Source of the DNA: an uncultured Muribaculaceae bacterium
GTDB lineage: Bacteria > Bacteroidota > Bacteroidia > Bacteroidales > Muribaculaceae
Length of the DNA stretch: 64,000 nucleotides
Direction: 5' to 3'
NCBI GenBank assembly: GCA_958436175.1
Contig: CAUBJF010000007.1
Coordinates: 62,001 to 126,000 of the forward strand
The translations under genes and the position numbers were made by a program. This document shows positions 44,034 to 53,251 of this stretch, in pieces. The stretch's first letter is position 1. Every line of letters begins with the position of its first letter. The notes beneath the pieces were generated by a model. The model made no database searches and was not told the DNA's origin. It was given only the letters and a program-made list of their open reading frames with translations.

Positions 44034-46433
44034 ATGAATTGGGAAATCATTGACGGGAGAGCTGACTGGACCGATACGGAGATGGACTCGTTTCTGGACC
44101 ATGTGACTATAGCCAGCCACACCGGGACGGGACCGCTCAAAGGTTACGCCCTCAACCACGATCTCCCGGCCCCGCTTGCCGAAATCCATTCCCTGAGGAA
44201 ATACAACGCCATGGGACTTACAGAGTCCGAACACCTCGGGGCGACGGCCAGGGAATACAGCTACGACAGCCTGGCCCGGGTCAGCACGGTCAGGACATCG
44301 TACGGGACCTCGCTGAACTCGCTTGCCGTCACCGCGCCCATAGTCGAGACCTGCTCGTACACCTACACATATTCGGGCGAAGTCGAGACGGAGAGACGCA
44401 GCTATACGGGTATCGCCGGAATCCCGGACATGACGACGCGCAACGTCTACGACGCGTCGGGGCGGCTGGCGCAGCGCTGGGTGTTCCGCGGGAACGTCCC
44501 GGCCGGTTCGCTGCGCTCGCTGAAGCCGGGCGACTCCATCGCGGCCTTCAAGTACGAGTACGACGGGGCTGGGCGCCTGGCGAAGATATACATGGGCGAG
44601 AACCTGGAGCGTCATTACGGGTACGACGTGCACGGCTGGCCTATGGGTTCGCAGACCGTCAACAAGATACCCTCGTTCGCTGTCGTGGGCGGCGAGACAG
44701 GGAGCCCGGTCGCGCCCTTCCGTTCGGACGACCCCTTCGGCACGGGCGGCAAGCTGCCGGTCCCGGACCCGTTCAACCCTGACGAGATCCGCAGGACCGA
44801 GACGACGCAGACCGAGAAGCTCGTCTACGCCACGGCCACGGGAGGGTGCTACAACGGCAACATAAGCTCGAGGACGGTGCCCGGGGGCACCTATGCCTAC
44901 GGCTACAACACCTACAACCGCCTGGTGTCGGCATCCTTCAGCGCGGCGGAGGGCTCGACGGGTGACTATTCGGCAGAGTATGCCTACGACGGGCACGCCA
45001 ACATCACCTCCCTCACGCGCAGGGGCGTCACCGACACCTACGGGGGCACCGTGACCTTCGGGCTCCTGGACGGCATCACGGCCACGCTGCAGGGCAACCG
45101 CGTCACGGCGCTGGAACTCTCGACGGAGGCCGCCTCCTACGAGGGCCGGACGGGCTACGGCCTTGAGGGCAGCTACACGCTGGCCTACGACGACAACGGC
45201 AACGTCGTCTCGGACGGCAGCCGCGGGATAAGCTCCATAAGCTACAACAGGCACGACCAGCCGGTTGTAATCAGTTTCTCTGACGGGCGCAGGATCACCA
45301 ACAGCTATGACGATGCCGGGACCCTGGTCAGCAGGACGCTGCGGACGGGAGGGAGGCTTCCGAGGACCACGACGGAGAGATACGCGGGGCCGCATGTGGG
45401 AGCCATGGCGGCGAACGCCGTCCCGGCGGTGAGCAGGAGCTATTTCGAGGGCGGATATTTCGATGCGGAGGGCAAGGTGCACTACTTCGTGACAGACTAC
45501 CAGGGCAATGTCCTTGAAGACCGCAAGGCTCGCGGAGCCGTAGTCGCCTCGACGCAGTACTACCCCTACGGGGAGCCGTGGACGGAGCCGACGGGCGGCA
45601 ACGACCGCTGGTTCGGGGGCAAGGAGCGCCTGGCCGCCGAAGGCCTCCCGATGAGCGACTTCGGCCCGCGCCTGCTGAACCACGCCTACCCTGGCTGGCA
45701 CACCCAGGACCGCAAGCTCGAGGACTACTACCCATTGTCTCCGTATTCTTTCTGCACCGGAAACCCAATAATAAATATCGATCCGGATGGTAATGACTGG
45801 TATAGAATTATGATACCTGTCGTGAATATTCTGACAGAAGAAATTGAAAGACATGAACCCCACATCTTCTATACCGAGTGTCACTCGCAGACTGAAATGG
45901 ATGAAAAAGGCCTTAATGGAGAATATTTAGGGCGTATTGTGATGGACGTACAAGGGTCATTGAATGAGAAATTAGGCACTAAGAACGGAAAGGAAGGATA
46001 TATCGACGGCGAAGGTGCGGTTACTGCAGCTGTGAAGGTATATGGTCCCCGAGGAGAGGATGATGTGGCGGAATATACGGGGTTTACTATGAGTTCGGAC
46101 TTTAAGAAATATGGAGCGATAGCCGACGGGGATTATGAAGTTAACTACAGGGAGCCAGGCAAGAGAGGGAAATTAAAAAGTAATTACGCCGTTAATAATT
46201 GTTTGCCTGTTGATTGTGTTAACGGACAAAACCCAAGTAAAGTTGATCCTTACAGTCCAACTCAAAAAAACGGTATATATGTTCACTCAACGAATGCAGA
46301 TGGTTTTGCAGGTGTACCAAACACAGGCAGACCTATCTCAAGTGGGTGTATATTGATTCAAGGAGGCTACCAGTGGAACATGTTCAATAAACAAATTGGG
46401 AAAAATGGTTTTAAAATGATACTTAGGAGATGA
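44034..46433 (+). CDS. RHS core fragment with L,D-transpeptidase-like tip (module 6)
   Basis: 799 aa, the longest partial copy. The core starts at GRADWTDTEMD. It leaves the shared sequence slightly earlier than the others and closes with a different hinge (SFCTGNPIINIDPDG). The tip (about 585-799) carries YVHSTN with His751 and SSGC with Cys772. H...S-x-G-C is the YkuD catalytic pattern of L,D-transpeptidases, which act on peptidoglycan. The general Arg after Cys is not present (CILI). No signal peptide. It overlaps imm6 by 4 bases (ATGA). Confidence 0.78.
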   Translation: MNWEIIDGRADWTDTEMDSFLDHVTIASHTGTGPLKGYALNHDLPAPLAEIHSLRKYNAMGLTESEHLGATAREYSYDSLARVSTVRTSYGTSLNSLAVTAPIVETCSYTYTYSGEVETERRSYTGIAGIPDMTTRNVYDASGRLAQRWVFRGNVPAGSLRSLKPGDSIAAFKYEYDGAGRLAKIYMGENLERHYGYDVHGWPMGSQTVNKIPSFAVVGGETGSPVAPFRSDDPFGTGGKLPVPDPFNPDEIRRTETTQTEKLVYATATGGCYNGNISSRTVPGGTYAYGYNTYNRLVSASFSAAEGSTGDYSAEYAYDGHANITSLTRRGVTDTYGGTVTFGLLDGITATLQGNRVTALELSTEAASYEGRTGYGLEGSYTLAYDDNGNVVSDGSRGISSISYNRHDQPVVISFSDGRRITNSYDDAGTLVSRTLRTGGRLPRTTTERYAGPHVGAMAANAVPAVSRSYFEGGYFDAEGKVHYFVTDYQGNVLEDRKARGAVVASTQYYPYGEPWTEPTGGNDRWFGGKERLAAEGLPMSDFGPRLLNHAYPGWHTQDRKLEDYYPLSPYSFCTGNPIINIDPDGNDWYRIMIPVVNILTEEIERHEPHIFYTECHSQTEMDEKGLNGEYLGRIVMDVQGSLNEKLGTKNGKEGYIDGEGAVTAAVKVYGPRGEDDVAEYTGFTMSSDFKKYGAIADGDYEVNYREPGKRGKLKSNYAVNNCLPVDCVNGQNPSKVDPYSPTQKNGIYVHSTNADGFAGVPNTGRPISSGCILIQGGYQWNMFNKQIGKNGFKMILRR
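44055..45733 (+). repeat. RHS core copy in module 6
   Basis: 1679 bases matching 24918-26596, no gaps. Variant set as in modules 2 and 4. Confidence 0.95.
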
Positions 46434-46978
46434 ACAGATTATTTAAAACCGTTATGATTGTGATTGTCGCGCAAATTCTGTGCGCCAGTATCAATACGCC
46501 TAAGCCTTTTCTGCCGATTGAGAGTCTTAGAGTGCCGGTATATGATAGTTTTGATCCAGGCAATTCGAAAGCTATAGATACTATAAGCCACGTCTATAGC
46601 GAATATTATGAGGAGTTCACAGATTTCTATGATATTGAGATACTTGCGGATTCAATGAGCCGGTATAAGGTTATGTATTCACTGGCCATTAATGATAGTG
46701 TCGCTCCCAAAATGGGATGGATAGATAAAGAATTTGTAAAGGTATGGCTATGGCCCAGATTCCTATCGGAGGACCGCTACAGAGTAAGGGTTTATGAACG
46801 GCCACAGGAAAATTCGTCCTATGTGGATTTGTTCTATGTCTATAACCCGTATCAACTTGTGACGGTGCTTGAAATAGGACCTGATAATTTTTTGAGGGTC
46901 GCCATACCATATGGCATGGACATTATATATGGTTGGATAGAGGATTATTGTCCTAATCCATACGACGGCTGTACTTAG
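46430..46978 (+). CDS. Candidate immunity protein 6
   Basis: 182 aa with a hydrophobic N-terminus (about 6-20, ending LCAS). The middle (KMGWIDKEFVKVWLWPRF) has an SH3-like flavour, but no family was recognised. The ATG overlaps the toxin stop (ATGA), so the two should be co-translated. Export to the periplasm would place it where an L,D-transpeptidase-like toxin acts. Confidence 0.55.
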   Translation: MNRLFKTVMIVIVAQILCASINTPKPFLPIESLRVPVYDSFDPGNSKAIDTISHVYSEYYEEFTDFYDIEILADSMSRYKVMYSLAINDSVAPKMGWIDKEFVKVWLWPRFLSEDRYRVRVYERPQENSSYVDLFYVYNPYQLVTVLEIGPDNFLRVAIPYGMDIIYGWIEDYCPNPYDGCT

Positions 46979-47073
46979 GAAGAAGAAGTTTGCGCATGAT
47001 AGTTTCACAACCGGTACTTCAAACACTATAAGAGAATTGTGGATAAATACTTAGCCATAGATTAAGAAAGCAT

Positions 47074-48078
47074 ATGAAACGGACGATGATGATAATAATC
47101 GTGATGGCGGCGCTTGCGGCCATGGCGCAAGAGGAGAGGAGGGCGCTTACGTTGGAGCTCAGCCCCCTAAGCGGCGAACTGACAGACCGGAGCGTCTGGG
47201 ATTTCTCCGCCGGGGGCGTGGTTGGCGGCACATCGCTGTCGGGCGTCATGCTCGTAGGCGACAGCCTGCTTGCCGAGAGCGACGGCGAACGCCGCGACTG
47301 GTTCTTCATGCGCGGCGACACTGTCTTCTATGCCGGATGGGAGCGGCTCGACGAGATTGCCGGGCCCGAACGCCCTCTTGCCGTGTTCGCACGTAATCGC
47401 CCGGCCGGAAGCACGCTGTCGGGTAGCTATGCCACCAGCGGGCGTGCTTCGCACAGCTACAGCCTGGCAGAGGGGGGCACATTCCGCACCGTCACCACAA
47501 AACCCGGCAGACTGATAACGGCTCCGGGCGACACCCTGCGGGGCATCACGATGGCTGCGATGACGGTAGAGGCCGAAGTGCGCCCCGGCTGGCTCCCCGA
47601 GGGATGCGACACCGTTCCGACAGTGTCGCGCACCGTCTACCGCTGGTATGCCGAAGACGATGTGATGCCCGTGGCCATACAGACTTCTGAAACCTACCGC
47701 GACGGCTCGGGGAAAGTAGTCCACGAGGCGGCAAGAGCCTGCGCCGTGGATATTGCCGGGTATCTGGCCGAACATCCCGTGGCGGCTGATGCGGAAGACA
47801 CGGAAGCCCTCAAAGAGGCCCTCCGAGGCAGCACGGCAACGTTCGACAGTCGCGACATACAGCTCGATATCCCACTTCCCGATGATTTCGACGGCGTGCT
47901 GACAGTGGACATCGTCGACGCGTCGGGACATATCTCCAGCCACAGTTCGTATCCGTGCTACGGTCCGGCGACGGTGAAAATATCTGCCGACGGCCTGCGC
48001 CGCGGCGACTATATCGCCGCCATCAGCCTCGACAGGCTGCCCGGCGAGCAGGAAAAACGCATCGTCTCGGTACGGTAG
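47074..48078 (+). CDS. Secreted protein of unknown function, right-hand anchor of the RHS locus
   Basis: 334 aa with a signal peptide (1-18, ending AMA-Q). GC-rich like the RHS core and unlike the tips. The middle is beta-rich; the C-terminus (about 260-334) with DIVDASGHI and LRRGDYIAAI looks like a secretion-system-type or Ig-like beta domain. No known family was recognised. Copies of its 5' end occur at 41594 and possibly at 28207, so it once followed other modules directly. It may be an accessory to the RHS protein (inference). Confidence 0.65.
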   Translation: MKRTMMIIIVMAALAAMAQEERRALTLELSPLSGELTDRSVWDFSAGGVVGGTSLSGVMLVGDSLLAESDGERRDWFFMRGDTVFYAGWERLDEIAGPERPLAVFARNRPAGSTLSGSYATSGRASHSYSLAEGGTFRTVTTKPGRLITAPGDTLRGITMAAMTVEAEVRPGWLPEGCDTVPTVSRTVYRWYAEDDVMPVAIQTSETYRDGSGKVVHEAARACAVDIAGYLAEHPVAADAEDTEALKEALRGSTATFDSRDIQLDIPLPDDFDGVLTVDIVDASGHISSHSSYPCYGPATVKISADGLRRGDYIAAISLDRLPGEQEKRIVSVR

Positions 48079-48100
48079 GCCTAATAGCCATTAAAGTGGA

Positions 48101-50488
48101 TTAGTCGAAGGCGCCGGAGATGGCTTCGTCGACTTTTTCCTCGCTTTCTTCTACGCCTGAGAACTCATTTTCGCAGAGATTGATACCGGCGGGGAATTCG
48201 AAGGTCGAGGTCTGCTTGTAGGGCAGCGACGGATCGGCATAGACCTTGCTCATAAATTTTCCGTAGATAGGGAGTGCCATGGACGCGCCCTGGCCCTGAG
48301 CCATATTGTTGAAATGGATGTAGCGGTCTTCGCCGCCTACCCATGTTCCTGACACGAGGTCGGGGGTGAAGCTCATGAACCAGCCGTCGGCATTGTCGTT
48401 GGTAGTTCCCGTCTTGCCTCCTGTCTGGGCTGTGATATTGAAGGGCGGACGGCGCAGACGGTTGCCTGTGCCGCTGTCGACTACGTTAAGGAGCAGCGAC
48501 AGTATTCGCCAATAGCCTTTCTGGGTTATAACTTCTACCTGCATGGGGGCGAAGTCCTGGATCACGTTGCCGTTGGCATCGGCTATGGCTGTCACGAAGA
48601 CAGGGTCGGAGCGCATGCCCTTGTTGGCAAAGGCACTGTAGGCGGTGACCATTTCCTTGACAGACACCTCGCAGGGGCCGAGACAGAGCGATTTCACTGC
48701 CGGAAGCTCGTTGGTGATACCGTAGCTGTGCATGCGTTTTACGAGTTCGGCAGGGCTGAGACGGTCCATGATACGGGCCGAAATCCAGTTGTTCGAATTC
48801 GTGAGGGCCCAGCGGAGATCCACCATCTCGCCGACGCGTGCCTTTCCGGCGTTGCGAGGTTGCCATATGCGGCCGTTCTCGTCGTAGAGCGTGGGCTGCT
48901 CGTTGAGGAGCTGCGTACAGGGCGTGAACTCGTCAGTCTCCATCGCATAGGTGTAGAGGAACGGTTTGATTGTCGAACCAACCTGACGGCGGCCGGTCGA
49001 TACCATGTCGTACTGGAAGAATCGGAAATCAGGGCCGCCGACGTATGCCTTGACGAAGCCCGTGGTCGGATCCATCGACATAAAACCGGTCCGGAGGAAG
49101 GATTTGGAGTAGAGGATGGAGTCGCGCGGAGTCATTACGGTGTCAACCGGTCCTTCGTAGCTGAATACTGTCATTTCGACGGGTTCGTTGAACTCGGCTT
49201 CTATCTCCTGTTCGTTTTTACCGGCCACACGAGCCACACGCGCACGTTCACTCTGGCGGATGGCGGTGCGGATGAGCTTCTTACGCATATCGTCGGAAAG
49301 CTCGCCTCGGTTGGAGGTGTAGGGGGCTGCCGACGAGCCTTTTTTCTCGCGGAAGAACTGCTTCTGGAGCGAGGACATATGTTCCTGGACGGCTTCTTCG
49401 GCGTATGTCTGCATGCGCGAGTCGATAGTAGTATAGATTTTGAGGCCGTCGTTGTAGATATCGTACTTCGTTCCGTCGGGCTTGCGGGTCTTTTCTATCC
49501 ATCCGTAGAGAGGATTTGTGGCCCAGGCAATCGAGTCGTCGACGTATTTCTGTTTCTCCCACGAGGGATAGTTGTCGAGCTCGGGCTTCTTGGCGGTGAG
49601 ATAGCGGCGCAGTTCTTCGCGGAAATATGGCGCGAGACCGTCCTTATGGTCGACACGCTGGAAGTCGAGGGTGAGAGGTTCGTTGCGGAGGCTTTCGAGG
49701 TCGTCGCGGCTTATCATGTCGGCCTTGTACATCTGTTCGAGCACGACATTGCGGCGGTCACGGGTGCGCTCCGGATGGCGCACGGGGTTGAAGTAGGAGG
49801 GGTTCTTGACCATGCCTACGAGTGTGGCTGCCTCGAGGGTGTTAAGCTCGGACGCATCCTTGTTGAAGTAGACCTTGGCCGCGCTCTTGATGCCGACGGC
49901 GTTATAGAGGAAGTCGAACTGGTTGAGGTACATCTTCAGTATCTCTTCCTTGGAGTAGAATCGTTCGAGTTTGATGGCAATCATCCATTCGATGGGCTTC
50001 TGCATGGCACGCTGGAAGATACCGTTGCTCGGGGGGGTATATAGCTGTTTTGCAAGCTGCTGTGTAATGGTGGAACCGCCGCCTGCGCTCTTCTGCTGAA
50101 GCAGCACGGTCTTGAAAATTGCGCGCGCTATAGCAATGACATCGATGCCTGAGTGCTGTTCGAAGCGGGCGTCTTCGGTGGCTATGAGCGCGTCGACGAC
50201 GGCCGGCGATATTTCGTCGAAGTCGGCATAGACGCGGTTGCCTGTATTGCGGAAGTAACGGCCCATTTCCTCGCCGTCTGAGGTATAGATAACTGTAGCG
50301 AACTTATCCTGTGGATTTTTGAGCTCTTCGACAGGTGGCATATAGCCTACCACGCCGTTGTAGATGAGCAGGAAGAATATGCCTATGAAAACGACAAAGG
50401 CAACAAAGGAAATCCATAACCATTTAATAGCAGACCTCACCCACGGTTTGCGTGGGCGAGGTCTGGAGGTATCGTTTATTGGCGACAT
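48101..50488 (-). CDS. mrcA: Penicillin-binding protein 1A (class A)
   Basis: A bifunctional peptidoglycan glycosyltransferase/transpeptidase. The Met at 50488 gives 795 aa with a short cytoplasmic tail and membrane helix (about 20-45); the longer frame to 50566 is less likely. GT51 motifs: ATEDARFEQHSG and GGSTITQQLAKQL. Transpeptidase motifs: SxxK in GSTIKPF, SNN and KTGTT. All catalytic residues are present. The next plus-strand gene (47074) converges on it with 22 bases between the stops. Confidence 0.93.
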   Translation of the reverse strand: MSPINDTSRPRPRKPWVRSAIKWLWISFVAFVVFIGIFFLLIYNGVVGYMPPVEELKNPQDKFATVIYTSDGEEMGRYFRNTGNRVYADFDEISPAVVDALIATEDARFEQHSGIDVIAIARAIFKTVLLQQKSAGGGSTITQQLAKQLYTPPSNGIFQRAMQKPIEWMIAIKLERFYSKEEILKMYLNQFDFLYNAVGIKSAAKVYFNKDASELNTLEAATLVGMVKNPSYFNPVRHPERTRDRRNVVLEQMYKADMISRDDLESLRNEPLTLDFQRVDHKDGLAPYFREELRRYLTAKKPELDNYPSWEKQKYVDDSIAWATNPLYGWIEKTRKPDGTKYDIYNDGLKIYTTIDSRMQTYAEEAVQEHMSSLQKQFFREKKGSSAAPYTSNRGELSDDMRKKLIRTAIRQSERARVARVAGKNEQEIEAEFNEPVEMTVFSYEGPVDTVMTPRDSILYSKSFLRTGFMSMDPTTGFVKAYVGGPDFRFFQYDMVSTGRRQVGSTIKPFLYTYAMETDEFTPCTQLLNEQPTLYDENGRIWQPRNAGKARVGEMVDLRWALTNSNNWISARIMDRLSPAELVKRMHSYGITNELPAVKSLCLGPCEVSVKEMVTAYSAFANKGMRSDPVFVTAIADANGNVIQDFAPMQVEVITQKGYWRILSLLLNVVDSGTGNRLRRPPFNITAQTGGKTGTTNDNADGWFMSFTPDLVSGTWVGGEDRYIHFNNMAQGQGASMALPIYGKFMSKVYADPSLPYKQTSTFEFPAGINLCENEFSGVEESEEKVDEAISGAFD

Positions 50489-50608
50489 AGATGTATTCGG
50501 AGAGGTGTTCGTTAAGATATACGTAATTTGAAATGTAAAATTACATATTTCTTCCGGCTCCTGCAAATTAATGTTGCAGTCCCAGTCTATGTTCGCCTTT
50601 GCGGCTGA

Positions 50609-51355
50609 TTAGAATATACGGCCTGAGATAGTGAATTTGAGCACGGGATAAACCTTGAGGTACTTCTGGATTTTGTTGTAGGTGTCGTCGTTGTCAAGTT
50701 CAGGAATTTCGCTTATCTCGCCGTCGCCGGTGAATACTTTGGGTTTGCCGGAGACCTGGAGGCCGAGTTCCCACATGAAATTGAGGCGGCCTCCGGGGCA
50801 CGGACGGCCTGTTCCGATGCCGAAATAGGGACGGAAGGCATTGGTGCGGAGAGCGCCGTTAACGTAGCCGTTTTTGTCGACAGGTATCTGGTAGTTGCCG
50901 ATTTCGACAACGCCGTTGCCGTACTGAAGAACTGCGTCCGGTGCTTTGCCGGTGATGTTGATGAGGTCTTTGCCGCCGAAGTAGCCGCCGACAGCAACGA
51001 AGAATGACGAACGGCCGCCGAAAGGATATACGTTGAAAATCAGCGAACCCTGGGTGCGCTTGAGAGAGCTGTTCAAAGTGATTTCTTCTGAATAATCATA
51101 GGGATTGCCCTCGACCATCTGGGTGCCTGTTATTTCGCTGTCGACATTGAAATTGAAGCCCGGCATGATGGAGAGGCCTGCGCGTGCCTGGATGAAAGGT
51201 GTGATGGGTGTCGAAAATTCGAAACCGATACCGGTGGTTCCTACATTGAGGTCCACGCCAAGGTGATTGGCGATCCCGAAGATGCTTTTCACCTGTGCCT
51301 GCCCGGGCAGTACGGCTGCAAGGGCAATAACAACGAGGGTTAATAACTTTTTCAT
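50609..51355 (-). CDS. Outer-membrane beta-barrel protein
   Basis: 248 aa with a signal peptide (1-20, ending GQA-Q), alternating hydrophobic strands, Gly-rich turns (VAVGGYFGG, FRPYFGIGTGR), and a C-terminal Phe typical of outer-membrane barrels recognised by BamA. The function is unknown. It has its own promoter overlapping that of lysS. Confidence 0.75.
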   Translation of the reverse strand: MKKLLTLVVIALAAVLPGQAQVKSIFGIANHLGVDLNVGTTGIGFEFSTPITPFIQARAGLSIMPGFNFNVDSEITGTQMVEGNPYDYSEEITLNSSLKRTQGSLIFNVYPFGGRSSFFVAVGGYFGGKDLINITGKAPDAVLQYGNGVVEIGNYQIPVDKNGYVNGALRTNAFRPYFGIGTGRPCPGGRLNFMWELGLQVSGKPKVFTGDGEISEIPELDNDDTYNKIQKYLKVYPVLKFTISGRIF

Positions 51356-51399
51356 ATGAAAAAAGATTGGTTTGATTGAACGTTTTTGTTTAGAAAACG

Positions 51400-51431
51400 C
51401 AAAGTTAGTTAAAATATATCAAATGCACAAA
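51400..51431 (-). promoter_or_regulatory. Promoter of the outer-membrane protein gene
   Basis: On the minus strand TTTG (51428-51431), 20 bases, TAACTTTG (51400-51407). Confidence 0.65.
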
Positions 51432-51434
51432 AAT

Positions 51435-51465
51435 TTTGACAATCGGCCGTTATTGCGTACCTTTG
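51435..51465 (+). promoter_or_regulatory. Promoter of lysS
   Basis: TTTG (51435-51438), 19 bases, TACCTTTG (51458-51465): a perfect Bacteroides promoter, 41 bases before the ATG. Its -33 box is 3 bases from that of the divergent gene. Confidence 0.75.
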
Positions 51466-51506
51466 CAAATTATAATTAGGTAAAAACACATTACGACATA
51501 CATGAT

Positions 51507-53234
51507 ATGAATCCACTGGAACTTAGCGAACAGGAAGTGATACGCAGAGGCAGCCTCGCAGAGTTGCGACGCATGGGCATAGAGCCCTATCCCGCTGCAG
51601 AATATCCCGTTACAGGTCATAGCGACGAAATCAAGGCAACGTTCTCCGACGAGGCGCCTCGTCGCGAGGTATGTGTGGCCGGACGAATCATGAGCCGCCG
51701 AATCATGGGTAAGGCCTCCTTCGTGGAATTGCAGGACGCTTTCGGCAGAATCCAGATTTATATCTCACGCGACGAAATATGTCCGGGAGAAGACAAGGAT
51801 ATGTACAACGTCGTGTTCAAAAAACTTCTCGACATCGGTGACATAATCGGTGTCAAAGGTTATGTGTTCCGCACCCAGACGGGCGAAATCTCCGTCCATG
51901 CGCAGGAACTGACCGTGCTCAGCAAAAGTCTCAGGCCCCTGCCGATCGTGAAGGTTAAGGACGGAGTGACATACGACGCTTTCGACGACCCCGAGCTTCG
52001 CTACCGCCGCCGTTATGTCGACCTCATCGTCAATGATGGCGTAAAGCAGATATTCCTCAAGCGTACAAAGGTCTATAACTCCATGCGCGAATATTTCAAT
52101 GCTGCCGGATATATCGAAGTCGAGACACCTATCCTCCAGTCGATCCCGGGCGGAGCTTCAGCGCGACCCTTCATCACGCACCATAACGCTCTCGATATCC
52201 CACTATATCTCCGTATCGCCGACGAGCTTTATCTCAAGCGCCTCATAGTGGGCGGCTTCGACGGTGTCTATGAGTTCTCGAAAAACTTCCGCAACGAAGG
52301 TATGGACCGCACCCACAATCCCGAGTTCACATGTATGGAAATCTATGTGTCGTACAAGGATTACAACTGGATGATGTCCTTCACCGAGAAGATGCTCGAA
52401 AAAATCTGTCTCGATGTCAACGGAACTACCGAAGTGAAGGTCGGCGACAACGTCATAAGCTTCAAGGCTCCCTTCCCACGTGTCACTATGGCCCAGGCAA
52501 TAAAGGAACATACCGGAGTCGACATTAACGGCATGGATGAGGAAACTCTCCGCTTCGAAGCCCGCAGAATGGGCATCGAGGTCGACGAGACCATGGGCAA
52601 AGGCAAGCTTATCGATGAAATCTTCGGCGAGAAGTGCGAAGGTCTCTATATCCAGCCGACCTTCATAACCGACTACCCTGTCGAGATGTCGCCGCTGACA
52701 AAACGTCACCGTTCCGACAGCTCCCTGACCGAACGTTTCGAATTGATGGTCAACGGCAAGGAACTTGCGAATGCTTATTCCGAACTAAATGACCCCATCG
52801 ACCAGTATGAGCGCTTCGTTGAGCAGATGCGACTCGGCGAGAAGGGCGATGACGAGGCCATGATTATCGACGGCGACTTCATCCGCGCCCTCGAGTACGG
52901 TATGCCTCCTACATCTGGCATGGGTATCGGCATGGACCGCCTCGTGATGCTCATGACCGGCCAGACAGCCATCCAGGAAGTACTCCTCTTCCCCCAGATG
53001 CGTCCCGAGAAAGTCGAGAAGCGCGACAATGCCGATGCTTTCGTAGCTGTCGGTGTCCCTGAGGGATGGGTGCCCGTAATCCAGAAGGCCGGTGTGCTTA
53101 CTGTGGCTGCCCTCAAGGAAGCCGCTCCCGGCAAACTCCATCAGGATCTTTGCGGTCTTAACAAGAAACACAAACTCGGGCTCAAGAACCCCACCATCGA
53201 AGAAGTGACGGCGTGGGTGAATGCCAAAGCCTGA
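51507..53234 (+). CDS. lysS: Lysyl-tRNA synthetase, class II
   Basis: Charges tRNA-Lys. 575 aa: N-terminal OB-fold anticodon-binding domain (about 55-150) and class II core with motif 1 (YIEVETPIL), motif 2 (FRNEGMDRTHNPEF) and motif 3 (GMGIGMDRLVM). The C-terminal 70 residues beyond motif 3 form an extension not found in the roughly 505-aa E. coli enzyme. gpsA starts 17 bases after the stop. Confidence 0.96.
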   Translation: MNPLELSEQEVIRRGSLAELRRMGIEPYPAAEYPVTGHSDEIKATFSDEAPRREVCVAGRIMSRRIMGKASFVELQDAFGRIQIYISRDEICPGEDKDMYNVVFKKLLDIGDIIGVKGYVFRTQTGEISVHAQELTVLSKSLRPLPIVKVKDGVTYDAFDDPELRYRRRYVDLIVNDGVKQIFLKRTKVYNSMREYFNAAGYIEVETPILQSIPGGASARPFITHHNALDIPLYLRIADELYLKRLIVGGFDGVYEFSKNFRNEGMDRTHNPEFTCMEIYVSYKDYNWMMSFTEKMLEKICLDVNGTTEVKVGDNVISFKAPFPRVTMAQAIKEHTGVDINGMDEETLRFEARRMGIEVDETMGKGKLIDEIFGEKCEGLYIQPTFITDYPVEMSPLTKRHRSDSSLTERFELMVNGKELANAYSELNDPIDQYERFVEQMRLGEKGDDEAMIIDGDFIRALEYGMPPTSGMGIGMDRLVMLMTGQTAIQEVLLFPQMRPEKVEKRDNADAFVAVGVPEGWVPVIQKAGVLTVAALKEAAPGKLHQDLCGLNKKHKLGLKNPTIEEVTAWVNAKA

Positions 53235-53251
53235 TATTTATCCGCTCAGCC

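Larger units (their letters stand above)
21249..46978 (+). other. RHS polymorphic toxin locus: one full gene and five 3' modules
   Basis: All genes are on the plus strand. Module 1 is the full rhs (21249-27263) with imm1. Module 2 is 28207-29967 with imm2. Module 3 is 30682-31626, with imm3 displaced to 38270. Module 4 is 38956-40587 with imm4. Module 5 is 41861-42961 with imm5. Module 6 is 44034-46433 with imm6. The core copies are GC-rich and nearly identical; tips and immunity genes are AT-rich and differ. A mobilizable element lies inside. Confidence 0.85.

Noticed and set aside
28207..46433. RHS partial copies as ordinary pseudogenes
   Set aside because: All five frames are open from a start codon through core and tip, with intact motifs and overlapping partner genes, so they look maintained rather than decaying.
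48728..50044. Plus-strand frame of 438 codons opposite PBP1A
   Set aside because: It lies opposite intact glycosyltransferase and transpeptidase motifs; no domain of its own.
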